A DNA stretch of 64,000 nt from Phycisphaerae bacterium (GTDB taxonomy: Bacteria; Planctomycetota; Phycisphaerae; SM23-33): positions 1-64,000 of the forward strand of contig DRGC01000006.1 of the NCBI GenBank assembly GCA_011050235.1, read 5' to 3'. This document shows positions 18,366-26,826 of this stretch, in pieces. Each line of letters opens with the position of its first letter. Within the stretch, counting starts at the first letter, position 1. The translations under genes were made by a program, and so were the position numbers. The notes under the pieces were generated by a model. That model was not told where the DNA came from, searched no databases, and was given only the letters and a program-made list of their open reading frames with translations.

Positions 18366-18472
18366 CCGATTGGAAAAAGATGTCCCTTTTTCGAATCGGT
18401 TCTCCCCCGACCGGTTCGATTGCTTGGCGGTGCCTGTCGTCCCCCCCCGCGGCAGGCCCGCCGTTTTTTTTT
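18366..18472 (+). ncRNA. Candidate orphan small RNA (~107 nt) with alternative hairpins
   Basis: The unit lies between two convergent genes. Hairpin A: 18366-18379 pairs with 18386-18399 (14 positions, one mismatch, 6-base loop). Hairpin B: 18392-18401 pairs with 18409-18418 (10 positions including two G-U pairs, 7-base loop). The two share 18392-18399 and so cannot form together. A GC-rich terminator stem with nine U residues closes the unit at 18472. No co-directional gene follows and the reading frame through it does not look coding. It matches no RNA family that I recognise (not 6S, tmRNA, RNase P or SRP by layout). The function is unknown; a trans-acting or regulatory RNA is an inference. 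Confidence 0.68.
18425..18472 (+). terminator. Intrinsic terminator of the small RNA
   Basis: Bases 18426-18439 pair with 18450-18462 (13 pairs, one bulged T at 18431), followed by nine T residues at 18464-18472. The orientation is plus; on the minus strand no U tract would follow, so it does not serve the convergent gene at 18573. Confidence 0.85.
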
Positions 18473-18572
18473 GTCCCCCTTCGCCGGCGCACACAAGATA
18501 GCGCAAACATACTCCGGCTTGGGCGTTGGTGATCGAACGTCTCCCCTCCCCCTGCCCTTACACCTGCGACGG

Positions 18573-19319
18573 TCAACTGCTGGCGATGGCCGTCACGATC
18601 GGCTTGACAACCTGCGGAACAACAACTCGCGACGCGAGATCCTCACCGAAGTCGCACAGATCCACCAGCGTCCCGTCGAGGTCCATCAATTTTCCCGCCT
18701 GCGGGCAGCGGCGCATCGTGAAGTAGATGCTGATCGGATCGTCAGAGAACTGGCCGGTGCGGACCTGATAGTCGTTGGAATGCGTTTCGACCGCCAGGCG
18801 GGCCTGGAGCAAACAGTCATCATCGAGGGCGAATACGATCGACGGCTCGCACTGGATGCACTTGCCGAACCCCTCAGTCGCCACGGCGGCCAGGGGCGAT
18901 GCCCCCAGCAACGCATCGGTCACGATCGCGTCGCGATTGCCCAAGAAGTCCAGATGAAATCCGAAGGTGATGTCCAGGCATTCCACGTCCATCCTGCCGA
19001 CGCCCAGGTAGTAGATGCTCCGCTCGAGCAGCCAACGGTGAAAGCCGTACCCCTGGGCCAGGTCCGGCGGGTTGAACCACCCGGCCGTCAGACGGTTGGG
19101 GTGAAGCTCCAGCCACTGGTAGCTGCCGGCCTCGCGGTCGCCTTCGAGGACGTACTCTTGCCCGTCGCGCTGATAGAGGCTCGTCATGTCGGTGAAATGC
19201 TTTTGGACCGTCTCGCAGAACTGCAGGACGGTCTCCCGATTGCTCGGCAGCGACAGCGTCGTTTGCAGATTCAGGTTCAGGAAGAAATCGTCGGACACAT
19301 TGCTGAACGGATGGGACAT
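18573..19319 (-). CDS. Conserved-looking soluble protein, unknown function
   Basis: 248 residues, soluble, acidic, with no signal peptide or membrane helix. The N-terminus reads MSHPFSNVSDDFFLNLNLQT; a segment GYGFHRWLLERSIYYLGVGRMDVECLDI and a Cys pair (GKCIQCEPS) stand out. Codon use and length argue for a real gene, but I recognise no family. It lies 58 bases downstream of cysE on the same strand and may be co-transcribed with it. It converges on the small-RNA unit. Confidence 0.72.
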   Translation of the reverse strand: MSHPFSNVSDDFFLNLNLQTTLSLPSNRETVLQFCETVQKHFTDMTSLYQRDGQEYVLEGDREAGSYQWLELHPNRLTAGWFNPPDLAQGYGFHRWLLERSIYYLGVGRMDVECLDITFGFHLDFLGNRDAIVTDALLGASPLAAVATEGFGKCIQCEPSIVFALDDDCLLQARLAVETHSNDYQVRTGQFSDDPISIYFTMRRCPQAGKLMDLDGTLVDLCDFGEDLASRVVVPQVVKPIVTAIASS

Positions 19320-19377
19320 GGCCTCGGTCCTTGAATCCTCGCCGCGCGGGCGCCTTATCGGCCGCCGCGCCGGCGGA

Positions 19378-20343
19378 TTACGTCTCGTTCTCGGGGTCTA
19401 TCTGCAACGACTGCGTGTTGGGCATCACGGTCGAGCCCGGGGCGACGCTGTTGTTGACGAACGTGTTGCTGCCGACGGTGGCGCCTTCGCCGATCTCGAT
19501 CTTCTTGCCGAAGATCGTCGCGTTGCCGCCGATGACGGCCCCTTTGCGGACCACGGTCCGACCGCCCAGGATCGTGGCATTGGCGTAGATCGTCACGCCA
19601 TCTTCGATCGTCGGATGCCGCTGCAGGCCCTTCTTGACGCGGCCCAGCTCGTCCTTGGGGAAACTGCGGGCGCCGAGCGTCACGCCCTGATAGAGCTTCA
19701 CATTGTCGCCGATCACGGTCGTCTCGCCGATCACCACGCCCGTGCCGTGATCGATGAAGAAGCTCTTGCCAATCCGCGCGCCCGGGTGGATGTCGGTCCC
19801 CGTGACGCTGTGGGCATGCTCAGTCATGATGCGGGGCATCAACGGCACCTCCAGCAACAGCAGCCGGTGGGCGATTCGATAGACCGTGACCGCGTAGTAG
19901 CCGGGGTAAGAGTAAACGATTTCGGCGATGCTCTTGGCCGCCGGATCGCCGTCATAGGCCGCCTGCGCATCCAGCGCCAGCAGGTCCCGCAGGTCTGGGA
20001 TCAACACCAGGAACTCCCGGGCCAGCTTTTCCGCCCGCTGGCGGCAGGGGCCGGCGGCATCCGGCTCGCCGTAGCAGAGGCAATGATAGATCTGCTCGCC
20101 CAGTTCCTGCACCAGCAGAGCGACCATGTTGCCCACGTGGAACTTGATATTCTCCTGGCTCAGGAGCTTGTGGCCGAAGAACCCGGGGAACAGCAGGCGG
20201 CGAATCTCCGCGACGAGCTCCACGATCCGCTGGCGCGACGGCAGAAAATCCTCGCCGATGCGCTGCATGCGATCGTGTTGGGCATAGCTGGTCAGGATTT
20301 CGTGAGTGATCGAATCCAGTTCTGTCTTGTAGTCGTCGCTCAT
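19378..20343 (-). CDS. cysE: Serine O-acetyltransferase (EpsC/CysE type)
   Basis: 321 residues. An N-terminal helical domain (about 1-180) precedes a left-handed beta helix of hexapeptide repeats. GTDIHPGARIG and FFIDHGTGVVIGETTVIGDNV carry the catalytic His/Asp region, and LYQGVTLGARSF is diagnostic for the family. It acetylates L-serine with acetyl-CoA, the first step of cysteine synthesis. The ATG at 20343 (MSDDYKTEL) fits the family N-terminus; the reading frame upstream is not conserved-looking. The protein is longer than the E. coli enzyme, as in the EpsC-like branch. Confidence 0.93.
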   Translation of the reverse strand: MSDDYKTELDSITHEILTSYAQHDRMQRIGEDFLPSRQRIVELVAEIRRLLFPGFFGHKLLSQENIKFHVGNMVALLVQELGEQIYHCLCYGEPDAAGPCRQRAEKLAREFLVLIPDLRDLLALDAQAAYDGDPAAKSIAEIVYSYPGYYAVTVYRIAHRLLLLEVPLMPRIMTEHAHSVTGTDIHPGARIGKSFFIDHGTGVVIGETTVIGDNVKLYQGVTLGARSFPKDELGRVKKGLQRHPTIEDGVTIYANATILGGRTVVRKGAVIGGNATIFGKKIEIGEGATVGSNTFVNNSVAPGSTVMPNTQSLQIDPENET

Positions 20344-20457
20344 TACGCTGTCCTTGTTGGACGCAGCCGCGCGTATTGTAGCACCCCTGCCGCCGTTGTC
20401 ACCCCGCAACGTTGACGCCGCCGAGGCGGCGACTCCGGCATTCGAGGCGATCGGCCT

Positions 20458-20679
20458 CTAGGCCATCGGGCAGCTTCCACCGGCACATTCGCCCCGCATC
20501 GCAGCCGGACACCCGGGCTGCGCTGATGAGGCCCCCCCCACCCGGGCCGCGAACGTCGACAGCAACCGACGGAGCTTCCGCGAGCCGCAATGCTCACAGG
20601 AAGCGCGCTCACGCGAGCTTCGAACGAGCAGTTCAAATTGCTTCCCACACGATTCGCAGTGGAACTCATATACTGGCAT
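20458..20679 (-). CDS. FmdB-type zinc ribbon protein
   Basis: 73 residues. It begins MPVYEFHCESCGKQFE and has a second knuckle CEHCGSRKLRRLLS, the four-Cys zinc ribbon of FmdB-family regulatory proteins. The C-terminal tail adds more Cys (QPGCPAAMRGECAGGSCPMA), as in many family members. Family role: poorly defined, proposed regulator or RNA/ribosome associated. The ATG at 20679 is fixed by the conserved MPxYEF start; a promoter lies 48 bases upstream. Confidence 0.88.
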   Translation of the reverse strand: MPVYEFHCESCGKQFELLVRSSRERASCEHCGSRKLRRLLSTFAARVGGASSAQPGCPAAMRGECAGGSCPMA

Positions 20680-20726
20680 AATCAAGCCTATCCTTCGAAC
20701 ACCAACGTCGCCATCAACCGCATTCA

Positions 20727-20756
20727 AGTATAGCCTCCCCGCCGGCAGCACCGCAA
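20727..20756 (-). promoter_or_regulatory. Sigma-70 promoter for the FmdB-like gene
   Basis: On the minus strand TTGCGG and TATACT are 18 bases apart, predicting a start near 20720 and a ~40-base leader. Confidence 0.55.
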
Positions 20757-20909
20757 GACCATCGCCCCGCCGCTCGCCACGGCCACCAGAGACGCCTACG
20801 CCCCATCCTCAACGGGCTCAAGACAGCAGGCCAGCGTTGGCGTAACATGAGGATCGGCGCCAACATAACCCATTAGTGTACATACAGCTACCATTTTGAC
20901 AAAAATCCC

Positions 20910-20938
20910 TTGTGCCCGCACTGGCTCCTGACTATAAT
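20910..20938 (+). promoter_or_regulatory. Candidate sigma-70 promoter upstream of hicB
   Basis: TTGTGC and a perfect TATAAT with a 17-base spacer; a TTGACA box also lies further upstream at 20896. The predicted transcript would have a ~220-base leader (20945-21165). The intergenic stretch 20680-21165 holds no protein gene that I can support. Confidence 0.5.
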
Positions 20939-21165
20939 CATGCGGCTTTGTAGCGGCCGAACGCCGCGACGGCGGTTGCCCGGCCAGGGCCGGCGCATCA
21001 GATCCAAGTGACAGTATCGCCAAGACGGGGATGGATTTCAGGCGAGTGCTTCTTCGCCGGTGCGCCGGATTCGCCGGGGCCGTTGCACCCAGCCGCTGCG
21101 GGAAAAAAGGACGTTCGAACTGTGAGATGATCGCGGAGTCATGCTCTGCCATAGGAGCCACATGG

Positions 21166-21366
21166 ATGAAGGTTTGCATCAGGATAGTTAAGAACGAGCA
21201 GGGAGGCTACACGGCAATCTGTGCGTCGTTGCCCGGCTGCGTCTCGACCGGCCAGACACCCGAAGACGCCCGGGAGAAACTCAACGTAGCCATCCGAGGT
21301 TATCTCGCCGCCGTCAGCAACTGCTGTCCCGACGAAATACTTCAAGAGGTCGCTGAAGTAAGCTGA
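21166..21366 (+). CDS. hicB: HicB-family antitoxin-like protein
   Basis: 66 residues. IVKNEQGGYTAICASLPGCVSTGQTPEDAREKLNVAIRGYL matches the HicB partial RNase-H-like fold (GGYxAxxPxLPGCxSxGxTxEEA pattern). There is no C-terminal DNA-binding helix domain, so it belongs to the short form. AGGAG stands eight to ten bases before the ATG at 21166. No hicA toxin gene is visible on either side: xerD converges downstream and the upstream 480 bases lack a HicA-like frame. It is therefore solitary, as many HicB-like proteins are. Confidence 0.78.
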   Translation: MKVCIRIVKNEQGGYTAICASLPGCVSTGQTPEDAREKLNVAIRGYLAAVSNCCPDEILQEVAEVS

Positions 21367-21552
21367 ACGCCCCCCCGCTCATGTTGCACCCACTCGGCCA
21401 ACGCGCCGCAATCGACGCGCCAGGCCGGCACCTTCCTTGTATTGCCCCCGCCCCCCGCCGTCGCTTGCTGCGCGCCCTCGGCGAAGCCGAGGATCGGGCC
21501 TCAACGAAACAGTTGGACCTCCCCGCCTTGATGTTTGCGCGCCTTTGGCCGG

Positions 21553-22494
21553 TCAGGGGCGGGGGTGGTACTTTTTGTGGACTGCTTTGAGTCGGGCCGC
21601 GTCCACGTGGGTGTAGACTTGGGTCGAGGCCACGTCGGCGTGGCCGAGCATTTCCTGGACGCTGCGAAGATCGGCCCCGTTGGCAAGGACCTCCGTGGCG
21701 AACGAATGCCGCAACGTATGGGGGCCGATGCGGCCCCGCAGCCCGGCGCGGCGGACATACTTGCGGACGATGCGATAAACATCCTCACGCGCCAACGGCC
21801 GACCGCTGCGCGAAACGAACAGCGCCTGACTCGCCGGTTGCAGCGCCGGACGGCATTGCTTCATGTAGTTCTGCAGCGCCTCCAGCGCCGCGTCGGCGAC
21901 CGGGACGATCCGCTCCTTGGCCCCCTTGCCCAGGACGCGCGCCACGCCGAGCGTGAAGTTGACGTCGTTGATGCAGAGCGTCGCCGCTTCGGTCGCGCGG
22001 ATGCCGGTGGCATACAGCAGCATCAGCAGCGCCCGGTCGCGCAAAGCATGCGCGTCGTCGGCCGCTTGCGGGGCCGCCAGCAAGGCCTGAACCGCCTGTT
22101 CGCCCAGGACCGTCGGCAGGCGATGCCATGTCTTGGGCCGCAGGATGCTCGCCGACACATCCTCGGCCAGCACGCGCTGCAGCACCAGGTATCGACAGAA
22201 CATCCGCACCGCGGCCACCGCGCGGGCCGAAGAGGAATCGCCCAATCCCACCTGACGCAACGAGCGGACGTACCGGTCGAGGTGCCCGGGCGTCAGGTCC
22301 GATAAGCTCCCCAGTCCCTGCTGGGACATCTCGGCGAGGAACCGTTTCAGATCTCGACCGTAGGCTTTGCGCGTGTTGAGCGCCAGGCCGCATTCCGCCT
22401 GCAGATAGTCGAGGAAACCTGCCAGATGGGTTCGTCCGTCAGGAAACGGCAAGGAGGGGACCTTCAGATTTGGGCTTCCCGTCGCGATGACCAT
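21553..22494 (-). CDS. xerD: Tyrosine recombinase XerD-like
   Basis: 313 residues. The N-terminal SAM-like core-binding domain is followed by the catalytic domain, with Arg in YATGIRATEAATL, Lys in LGKGAKERIVP, HxxR in PHTLRHSFAT, His in EMLGHAD and the Tyr nucleophile in TQVYTHVD. The C-terminus LKAVHKKYHPRP is XerD-like. It resolves chromosome dimers at dif with a XerC partner. The start is uncertain: the ATG at 22494 overlaps the small gene at 22439-22621 by 56 bases, and a longer frame runs to 22530. The overlap suggests translational coupling. Confidence 0.9.
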   Translation of the reverse strand: MVIATGSPNLKVPSLPFPDGRTHLAGFLDYLQAECGLALNTRKAYGRDLKRFLAEMSQQGLGSLSDLTPGHLDRYVRSLRQVGLGDSSSARAVAAVRMFCRYLVLQRVLAEDVSASILRPKTWHRLPTVLGEQAVQALLAAPQAADDAHALRDRALLMLLYATGIRATEAATLCINDVNFTLGVARVLGKGAKERIVPVADAALEALQNYMKQCRPALQPASQALFVSRSGRPLAREDVYRIVRKYVRRAGLRGRIGPHTLRHSFATEVLANGADLRSVQEMLGHADVASTQVYTHVDAARLKAVHKKYHPRP

Positions 22495-22621
22495 CCGCCA
22501 GCAGCTTGCGGTAGATCGGACAGGAGTCATAGTGATCGGCGCAGCGGACGTAGGCCTGAAACAGATTCCCCAGGGTCAGCCGACCCCGACACCATGGCGC
22601 CTTATCCACGAACGGACACAC
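22439..22621 (-). CDS. Small cysteine-rich protein overlapping xerD
   Basis: 60 residues with Cys at 2, 12, 27 and 34 (VCPFVDK, PWCRGRLTLGNLFQAYVRC, DSCPIYRKL). The spacing suggests a small metal-binding or zinc-ribbon-like fold. The GTG start at 22621 has a perfect AAGGAG six bases upstream, stronger than any xerD start. I recall similar tiny CPF/LxxL/SCPxY proteins in planctomycetes, without a named function. It is co-transcribed with and overlaps xerD. Confidence 0.65.
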   Translation of the reverse strand: MCPFVDKAPWCRGRLTLGNLFQAYVRCADHYDSCPIYRKLLADGHRDGKPKSEGPLLAVS

Positions 22622-22730
22622 GTCGTTCTCCTTAACGGGTCTCGTCGCCGAATCCGTCCGGCAACACCCCCTTATCGACCGTTCTGCGGCGACCGCATGA
22701 AGGTTTCCCCCCCCTCTCCCGACCGAGACA

Positions 22731-24407
22731 TTATCGCACGCGGAACAGCCGGTAATACGTCCCCCACCCCTCGGACTCGATCGGCGTCAATCCCCCGGCG
22801 CTATCGAGGTGAGATTCGTGCTCCAGAAGCACGTACCACTCGCTGACGGTCTCGAAATCGCCCTGGTCCGACAGGGCCTCTATGGTCTTGGCGATCATGT
22901 CCGGATCGGCCCGCCCCGCCGGCCAGTTGAGCAGCGCCGCCTGGCCCTGCACGCGCTGATTCCACCGCGGGAGTTGCGTCGGCGCCAGATAGTAGTAATA
23001 CCACATGTCCTTATCGCTGACGAGAATGCTGCGTCGCGACGCCATGCGGAAGACAATGTCGTCGGTCAGGAAAACCGCGTCGCCCTTGCTGCGGGTGCGC
23101 GCCCAGGCGGCGACGGCCTCGCGCTCCTTGTGGCGCGCCGCCCGGCGGCGGTGACGCAGAACGCTGGTGGGCTTGCGGGCCTCTTCCAGGAAGCTCGTCC
23201 CCGTCTCCCAGATCGAGTAGCGCGCCACGCGCAGATTCTCCGACGGCGCCAACCAGGCCACGATGGCCACCAGTCCTACAGATTGCAGCAGCGCGCGCTG
23301 CCGCGGGGCCAGCCGAAAAACATTCGTCAGCGCCTGGGCCGCCAACACGAACAGCGGCACCATCACCAGCTTCAACGCGCTGAAGAACTCCAGAATCGGC
23401 GGCGGGCGGTCCAGCACCTTGCCCACCGCCTGGCTCAGGCCGTGAAAGCCAAACCCCACCACGATCGCCAAGATCATCAACCACACCCAAACGCTTTGGT
23501 GCCGCACGCGGAAGCGCTCCACCCGCACCAGCACCAGGATCGACGGAATGCCCAGCACCGTCAACATCACCAGCACATGCCAATTCAGAAGCTTCGTCAG
23601 CACGCGCGGGTACAGCAGGTCCGGGTCGAACGTCGCCAGCGCCGCCTGGGCCAGGTCGTAGTCGGCCCCGCCCGCCCCTGACATGGTCGCCCGCAGCCAC
23701 ACCACGTAGCTCAGCGTCGGCAGCGCCGCCAGCAGCGCCGCCATCGCCCCCAACGCCGCCGTGCCCACCGCGCGCCACGTGAAATGGTGACGGACCAGAT
23801 ACACGCCCGACAGCACCAGCGTCAGGTTCATCGCCACCGACAGGTCCAGGTTGCCCAGCATCCCGATCGCGGCAAACACCCAGATCACTCGCACCTGATG
23901 TTCGTACCGCAAATACGCAAGCAGGATCATCGGCAGCACAGCCAGGCAGAGCGTCTCCGGCTCGGTCGTCGCCAGCGACCCAAAGCCCCACTTCAACCCC
24001 GGAATCGCCTCGAACACCGCCGCGCTGCCCACCGCAACAAACGCCGAGACCGACCAACTTCGACACTGCTGAAACAGCAGCGCGTACATCCCGCACAGGT
24101 ACACCAGCGCCACAATGCCCGTCATCAGGCGAAACGGCAGGACCACGTCCCGATAGCCGCTGGGGACCAGCGACAGCTTCAGCAGGCTCTGAAAGATCGG
24201 CAGATCCACCTGCCACAGGCCGCTGCGGCCGTAGACAGGGTCGTGGGTGAATAGGGCGCCGTCGTGCTCTTTCAGCGCCGCGGTCGCCAGATGCGCCTGG
24301 CGGTCGCTGATGCGCGTTTCGTGCATGGCCAGATAGCCGAACAGCACCGATACCGCCAGGAAGATAGCAGCAGCCGTCAAATGTCGTGCGGTTGGAGTGG
24401 GCCTCAT
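22731..24407 (-). CDS. Large polytopic membrane protein, GT-C-like
   Basis: 558 residues with ten or more hydrophobic helices over the first ~400, then a soluble C-terminal domain with DAVFLTDDIVFRMASRR and DKDMWYYYYLAPTQLPRWNQR. The first loop between helices 1 and 2 (HDPVYGRSGLW) resembles the first periplasmic loop of GT-C glycosyltransferases or DUF6798-like proteins, but no clear DxD or DE pair at the expected place can be asserted. It may transfer sugar from a lipid carrier; this is a weak inference. The ATG at 24407 precedes a standard signal-anchor helix. It diverges from tilS. Confidence 0.75.
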   Translation of the reverse strand: MRPTPTARHLTAAAIFLAVSVLFGYLAMHETRISDRQAHLATAALKEHDGALFTHDPVYGRSGLWQVDLPIFQSLLKLSLVPSGYRDVVLPFRLMTGIVALVYLCGMYALLFQQCRSWSVSAFVAVGSAAVFEAIPGLKWGFGSLATTEPETLCLAVLPMILLAYLRYEHQVRVIWVFAAIGMLGNLDLSVAMNLTLVLSGVYLVRHHFTWRAVGTAALGAMAALLAALPTLSYVVWLRATMSGAGGADYDLAQAALATFDPDLLYPRVLTKLLNWHVLVMLTVLGIPSILVLVRVERFRVRHQSVWVWLMILAIVVGFGFHGLSQAVGKVLDRPPPILEFFSALKLVMVPLFVLAAQALTNVFRLAPRQRALLQSVGLVAIVAWLAPSENLRVARYSIWETGTSFLEEARKPTSVLRHRRRAARHKEREAVAAWARTRSKGDAVFLTDDIVFRMASRRSILVSDKDMWYYYYLAPTQLPRWNQRVQGQAALLNWPAGRADPDMIAKTIEALSDQGDFETVSEWYVLLEHESHLDSAGGLTPIESEGWGTYYRLFRVR

Positions 24408-24483
24408 GGGATGCGTTTTCCCTGGGTTCGGAACATGCTAGTATAGTTTCCCTGGCAGCCCTGACAAGCGATCTGGTCAAGAT

Positions 24484-25959
24484 ATGAGCGACACGATGAG
24501 CCAAGGTGATCCCTTCATCCTGAACGTCGGCGAGACGATCGACCGCGAGGAATTGATCGCGCCGTCGGCCCGCGTGGTGGTGGGCGTCTCCGGCGGCCTG
24601 GACAGCGTGGTCCTGCTGGACGTGCTGGCGGCGCTGGCCGGCGCGGACGGGCGGGGCTACGACCTGATGGTCGCCCATCTCGACCACGCCCTGCGCGACG
24701 CCGCCGCAGCCGATGCCGCTTTCGTAGCCGAGCTCGCCGACAGCTACCACCTGCCCTGCACCGTCCAGCGCCGCGACGTCGCCGCCGTCGCCGCCGAGAC
24801 CGGCCAGAGCATCGAGACCGCCGCAAGGATGGTGCGCTACGAGTTCCTCGGCGGTCTGGCCCGGACGTTCGGCGCCGCCTGCGTGGCGGTCGCCCACCAT
24901 GCCGATGACAATGTCGAAACCGTCCTGCATCGGCTGCTGCGGGGGACACACCTGCGCGGCCTGGCGGGAATGCCCATTCGCCGTCCGATGGGCGGCGGGC
25001 CCATCGACCTCGTCCGCCCCTTGCTGCCATATCGCCGCGATGAGATCCGTGCCTATGCCCAGCGCCGACACCTGCGATGGCGGGAAGATGAAACCAACCG
25101 CGACACCCAATACCGCCGAAACTTCATCCGCCACGAATTGCTCCCGTTGCTTCGCAGCCGCTTCAATCCCCGTGTTGACGAGGCCCTGATGCGGCTGGCC
25201 GGGTCGGCCGGCGATGTCGAAGACCACCTGGCTCGCCTGGGGGCCGAAACGTTCAGCCACGCTCGCCTTCCCGATGCCCCGCCCGGCGGGGTGGCCATGG
25301 ACGCCCGCTCACTGGGCCAACACCCGCAGATCGTCATTACCTATGCGATGCGGGTCGCCCTCGAGACCCTCGGCGCTCCGCTGGCGGCGGTGACGGGCGA
25401 ACACTTGCGCCAGATGGCGGCGCTGGCGATCGATTCCGAAAGTCCCGCCGTCGCCCTGCCCGGCGGGCTGGCCGCTCGTCGCTGCGGCGACCGAATCGTC
25501 ATCGCCCCCGCCGACACAGCCGACGCCGAGCCGGTCGCTGATGCGGTCGCTGATGCGGTCGAACTGGCCTGTCCGGGCACGACCCGCCTGCCCGATGGAT
25601 CGACCGTGACAGCCGTCATCGAGCCGCTGGACCGGCGGGAGTTCGCCGCCCATTGTCGCCAACCCGTCGCGGGCGCGGAGTATCTCGACGCCGACGCCGT
25701 CACAGGCCCGTTGCTCTGCCGGCCCCGGTGCGACGGCGATGTGTTTCATCCGCTGGGAGCCCCCGGCCGCCAGAGCGTGGGGGATTTTCTGACCAACGCG
25801 AAGGTCCCGCGCGAGAATCGCCGTCGCGTTCGGTGCATCTGCGATGCCGCCGGCGTCGTGTACGTGGCCCCCTTGCGGATCGATGACCGCGTGAAGATCA
25901 CCGACGCCAGCCAGCGTGCGATTCGGCTAACCTGCCGGAAGGGCGATGACGGCCCTTGA
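24484..25959 (+). CDS. tilS: tRNA(Ile)-lysidine synthase
   Basis: 491 residues. VVGVSGGLDSVVLLDVL is the PP-loop ATP motif (SGGxDS), MVAHLDHALR and VAHHADDNVETVLHRLLRG are the substrate-channel motifs, and a C-terminal TilS domain ends in FLTNAKVPRENRRRV. It converts cytidine 34 of tRNA-Ile(CAU) to lysidine so that AUA is read as Ile, an essential function. A 12-base micro-repeat (VADAVADAV, near 25537) is a local slippage product. mlaE follows 35 bases after the stop. Confidence 0.95.
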   Translation: MSDTMSQGDPFILNVGETIDREELIAPSARVVVGVSGGLDSVVLLDVLAALAGADGRGYDLMVAHLDHALRDAAAADAAFVAELADSYHLPCTVQRRDVAAVAAETGQSIETAARMVRYEFLGGLARTFGAACVAVAHHADDNVETVLHRLLRGTHLRGLAGMPIRRPMGGGPIDLVRPLLPYRRDEIRAYAQRRHLRWREDETNRDTQYRRNFIRHELLPLLRSRFNPRVDEALMRLAGSAGDVEDHLARLGAETFSHARLPDAPPGGVAMDARSLGQHPQIVITYAMRVALETLGAPLAAVTGEHLRQMAALAIDSESPAVALPGGLAARRCGDRIVIAPADTADAEPVADAVADAVELACPGTTRLPDGSTVTAVIEPLDRREFAAHCRQPVAGAEYLDADAVTGPLLCRPRCDGDVFHPLGAPGRQSVGDFLTNAKVPRENRRRVRCICDAAGVVYVAPLRIDDRVKITDASQRAIRLTCRKGDDGP

Positions 25960-25994
25960 TTCGATGGGGCGAGCGGATAGAATCCACTGACCTC

Positions 25995-26813
25995 ATGATC
26001 CAAGCCATCGGTCAAGTCGGCGCTCGGACGATTCAAGCCGTGGAAGGTTTCGGCGACTTCTGTCGCTTCTGCGGCGAGACGTTCAGTTGGATGGCGGCCG
26101 GCGCGCGCCGTGGGCGGAACTTCCGCCTGGTGCTGCCGCAACTGATGGAGATCGGTACGCGGTCGCTGCCGGTGGTGATGGTCACGGGCCTGTTCGTCGG
26201 CATGGTTCTGGCCGTTCAGATGGTCCCGCAATTCAAGGCCATGGGCATGGTCCCCCGAATGGGGATGATCGTGAACCTCTCGGTGCTTCGCGAGCTCGGC
26301 CCGGTGCTCAGCGGCGTGATGCTGGCCGGGCGCGTCGGCGGAGGCCTGACGGCCGAGCTGGGCACGATGCGGGTCACCGAGCAGATCGACGCCCTGCGCG
26401 CGATGGGCACGAGTCCAATCCGCGTGCTGGTGGTCCCCCGGTTTCTGGCGTGTGTGCTGCTGACGCCCCTGTTGGTGATCTACGCGGACGTTATGGGCAT
26501 CCTGGGCGGCTACGTGATCAGCGTCGCCATCTATGGCGTCAACAGCGCCGAGTTCTGGCGCCACGCCGCCGAGGGCCTGCGCCAATTCGATATCTTCTAC
26601 GGCCTGATCAAGGCGACGTTCTTCGGCACGGCGTTGGGGATGATTTGCTGCTACAAGGGGTTTCGCTGTTCGGCCGGCGCCGCCGGTGTCGGGCGGGCGT
26701 GCACCCAGGCTTTCGTCACCAGTTGCATGACCATCCTCGGGCTGAACCTGTTCCTCGGTATCCTGCTCAACGCGATCGAAGAGCAGATCTTCGGTCTGCG
26801 ACTCGTGATCTGA
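25995..26813 (+). CDS. mlaE: MlaE/YrbE-type ABC transporter permease
   Basis: 272 residues with about five to six membrane helices. The hallmark segment GPVLSGVMLAGRVGGGLTAELGTMRVTEQIDALRAMGTSP is present, split here around residues 105-145. It is the permease of the Mla lipid transport system, which moves phospholipids between outer and inner membrane. The ATPase (mlaF) and the MCE protein (mlaD) are not in the window. The ATG at 25995 fits the family; the frame upstream opens with TTG only. Confidence 0.92.
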   Translation: MIQAIGQVGARTIQAVEGFGDFCRFCGETFSWMAAGARRGRNFRLVLPQLMEIGTRSLPVVMVTGLFVGMVLAVQMVPQFKAMGMVPRMGMIVNLSVLRELGPVLSGVMLAGRVGGGLTAELGTMRVTEQIDALRAMGTSPIRVLVVPRFLACVLLTPLLVIYADVMGILGGYVISVAIYGVNSAEFWRHAAEGLRQFDIFYGLIKATFFGTALGMICCYKGFRCSAGAAGVGRACTQAFVTSCMTILGLNLFLGILLNAIEEQIFGLRLVI

Positions 26814-26826
26814 TTCGGAGTTCCCC

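Noticed and set aside
20796-21179. A 127-codon minus-strand frame upstream of hicB
   Set aside because: No ribosome site, no family signal, and it crosses the hicB promoter and start.
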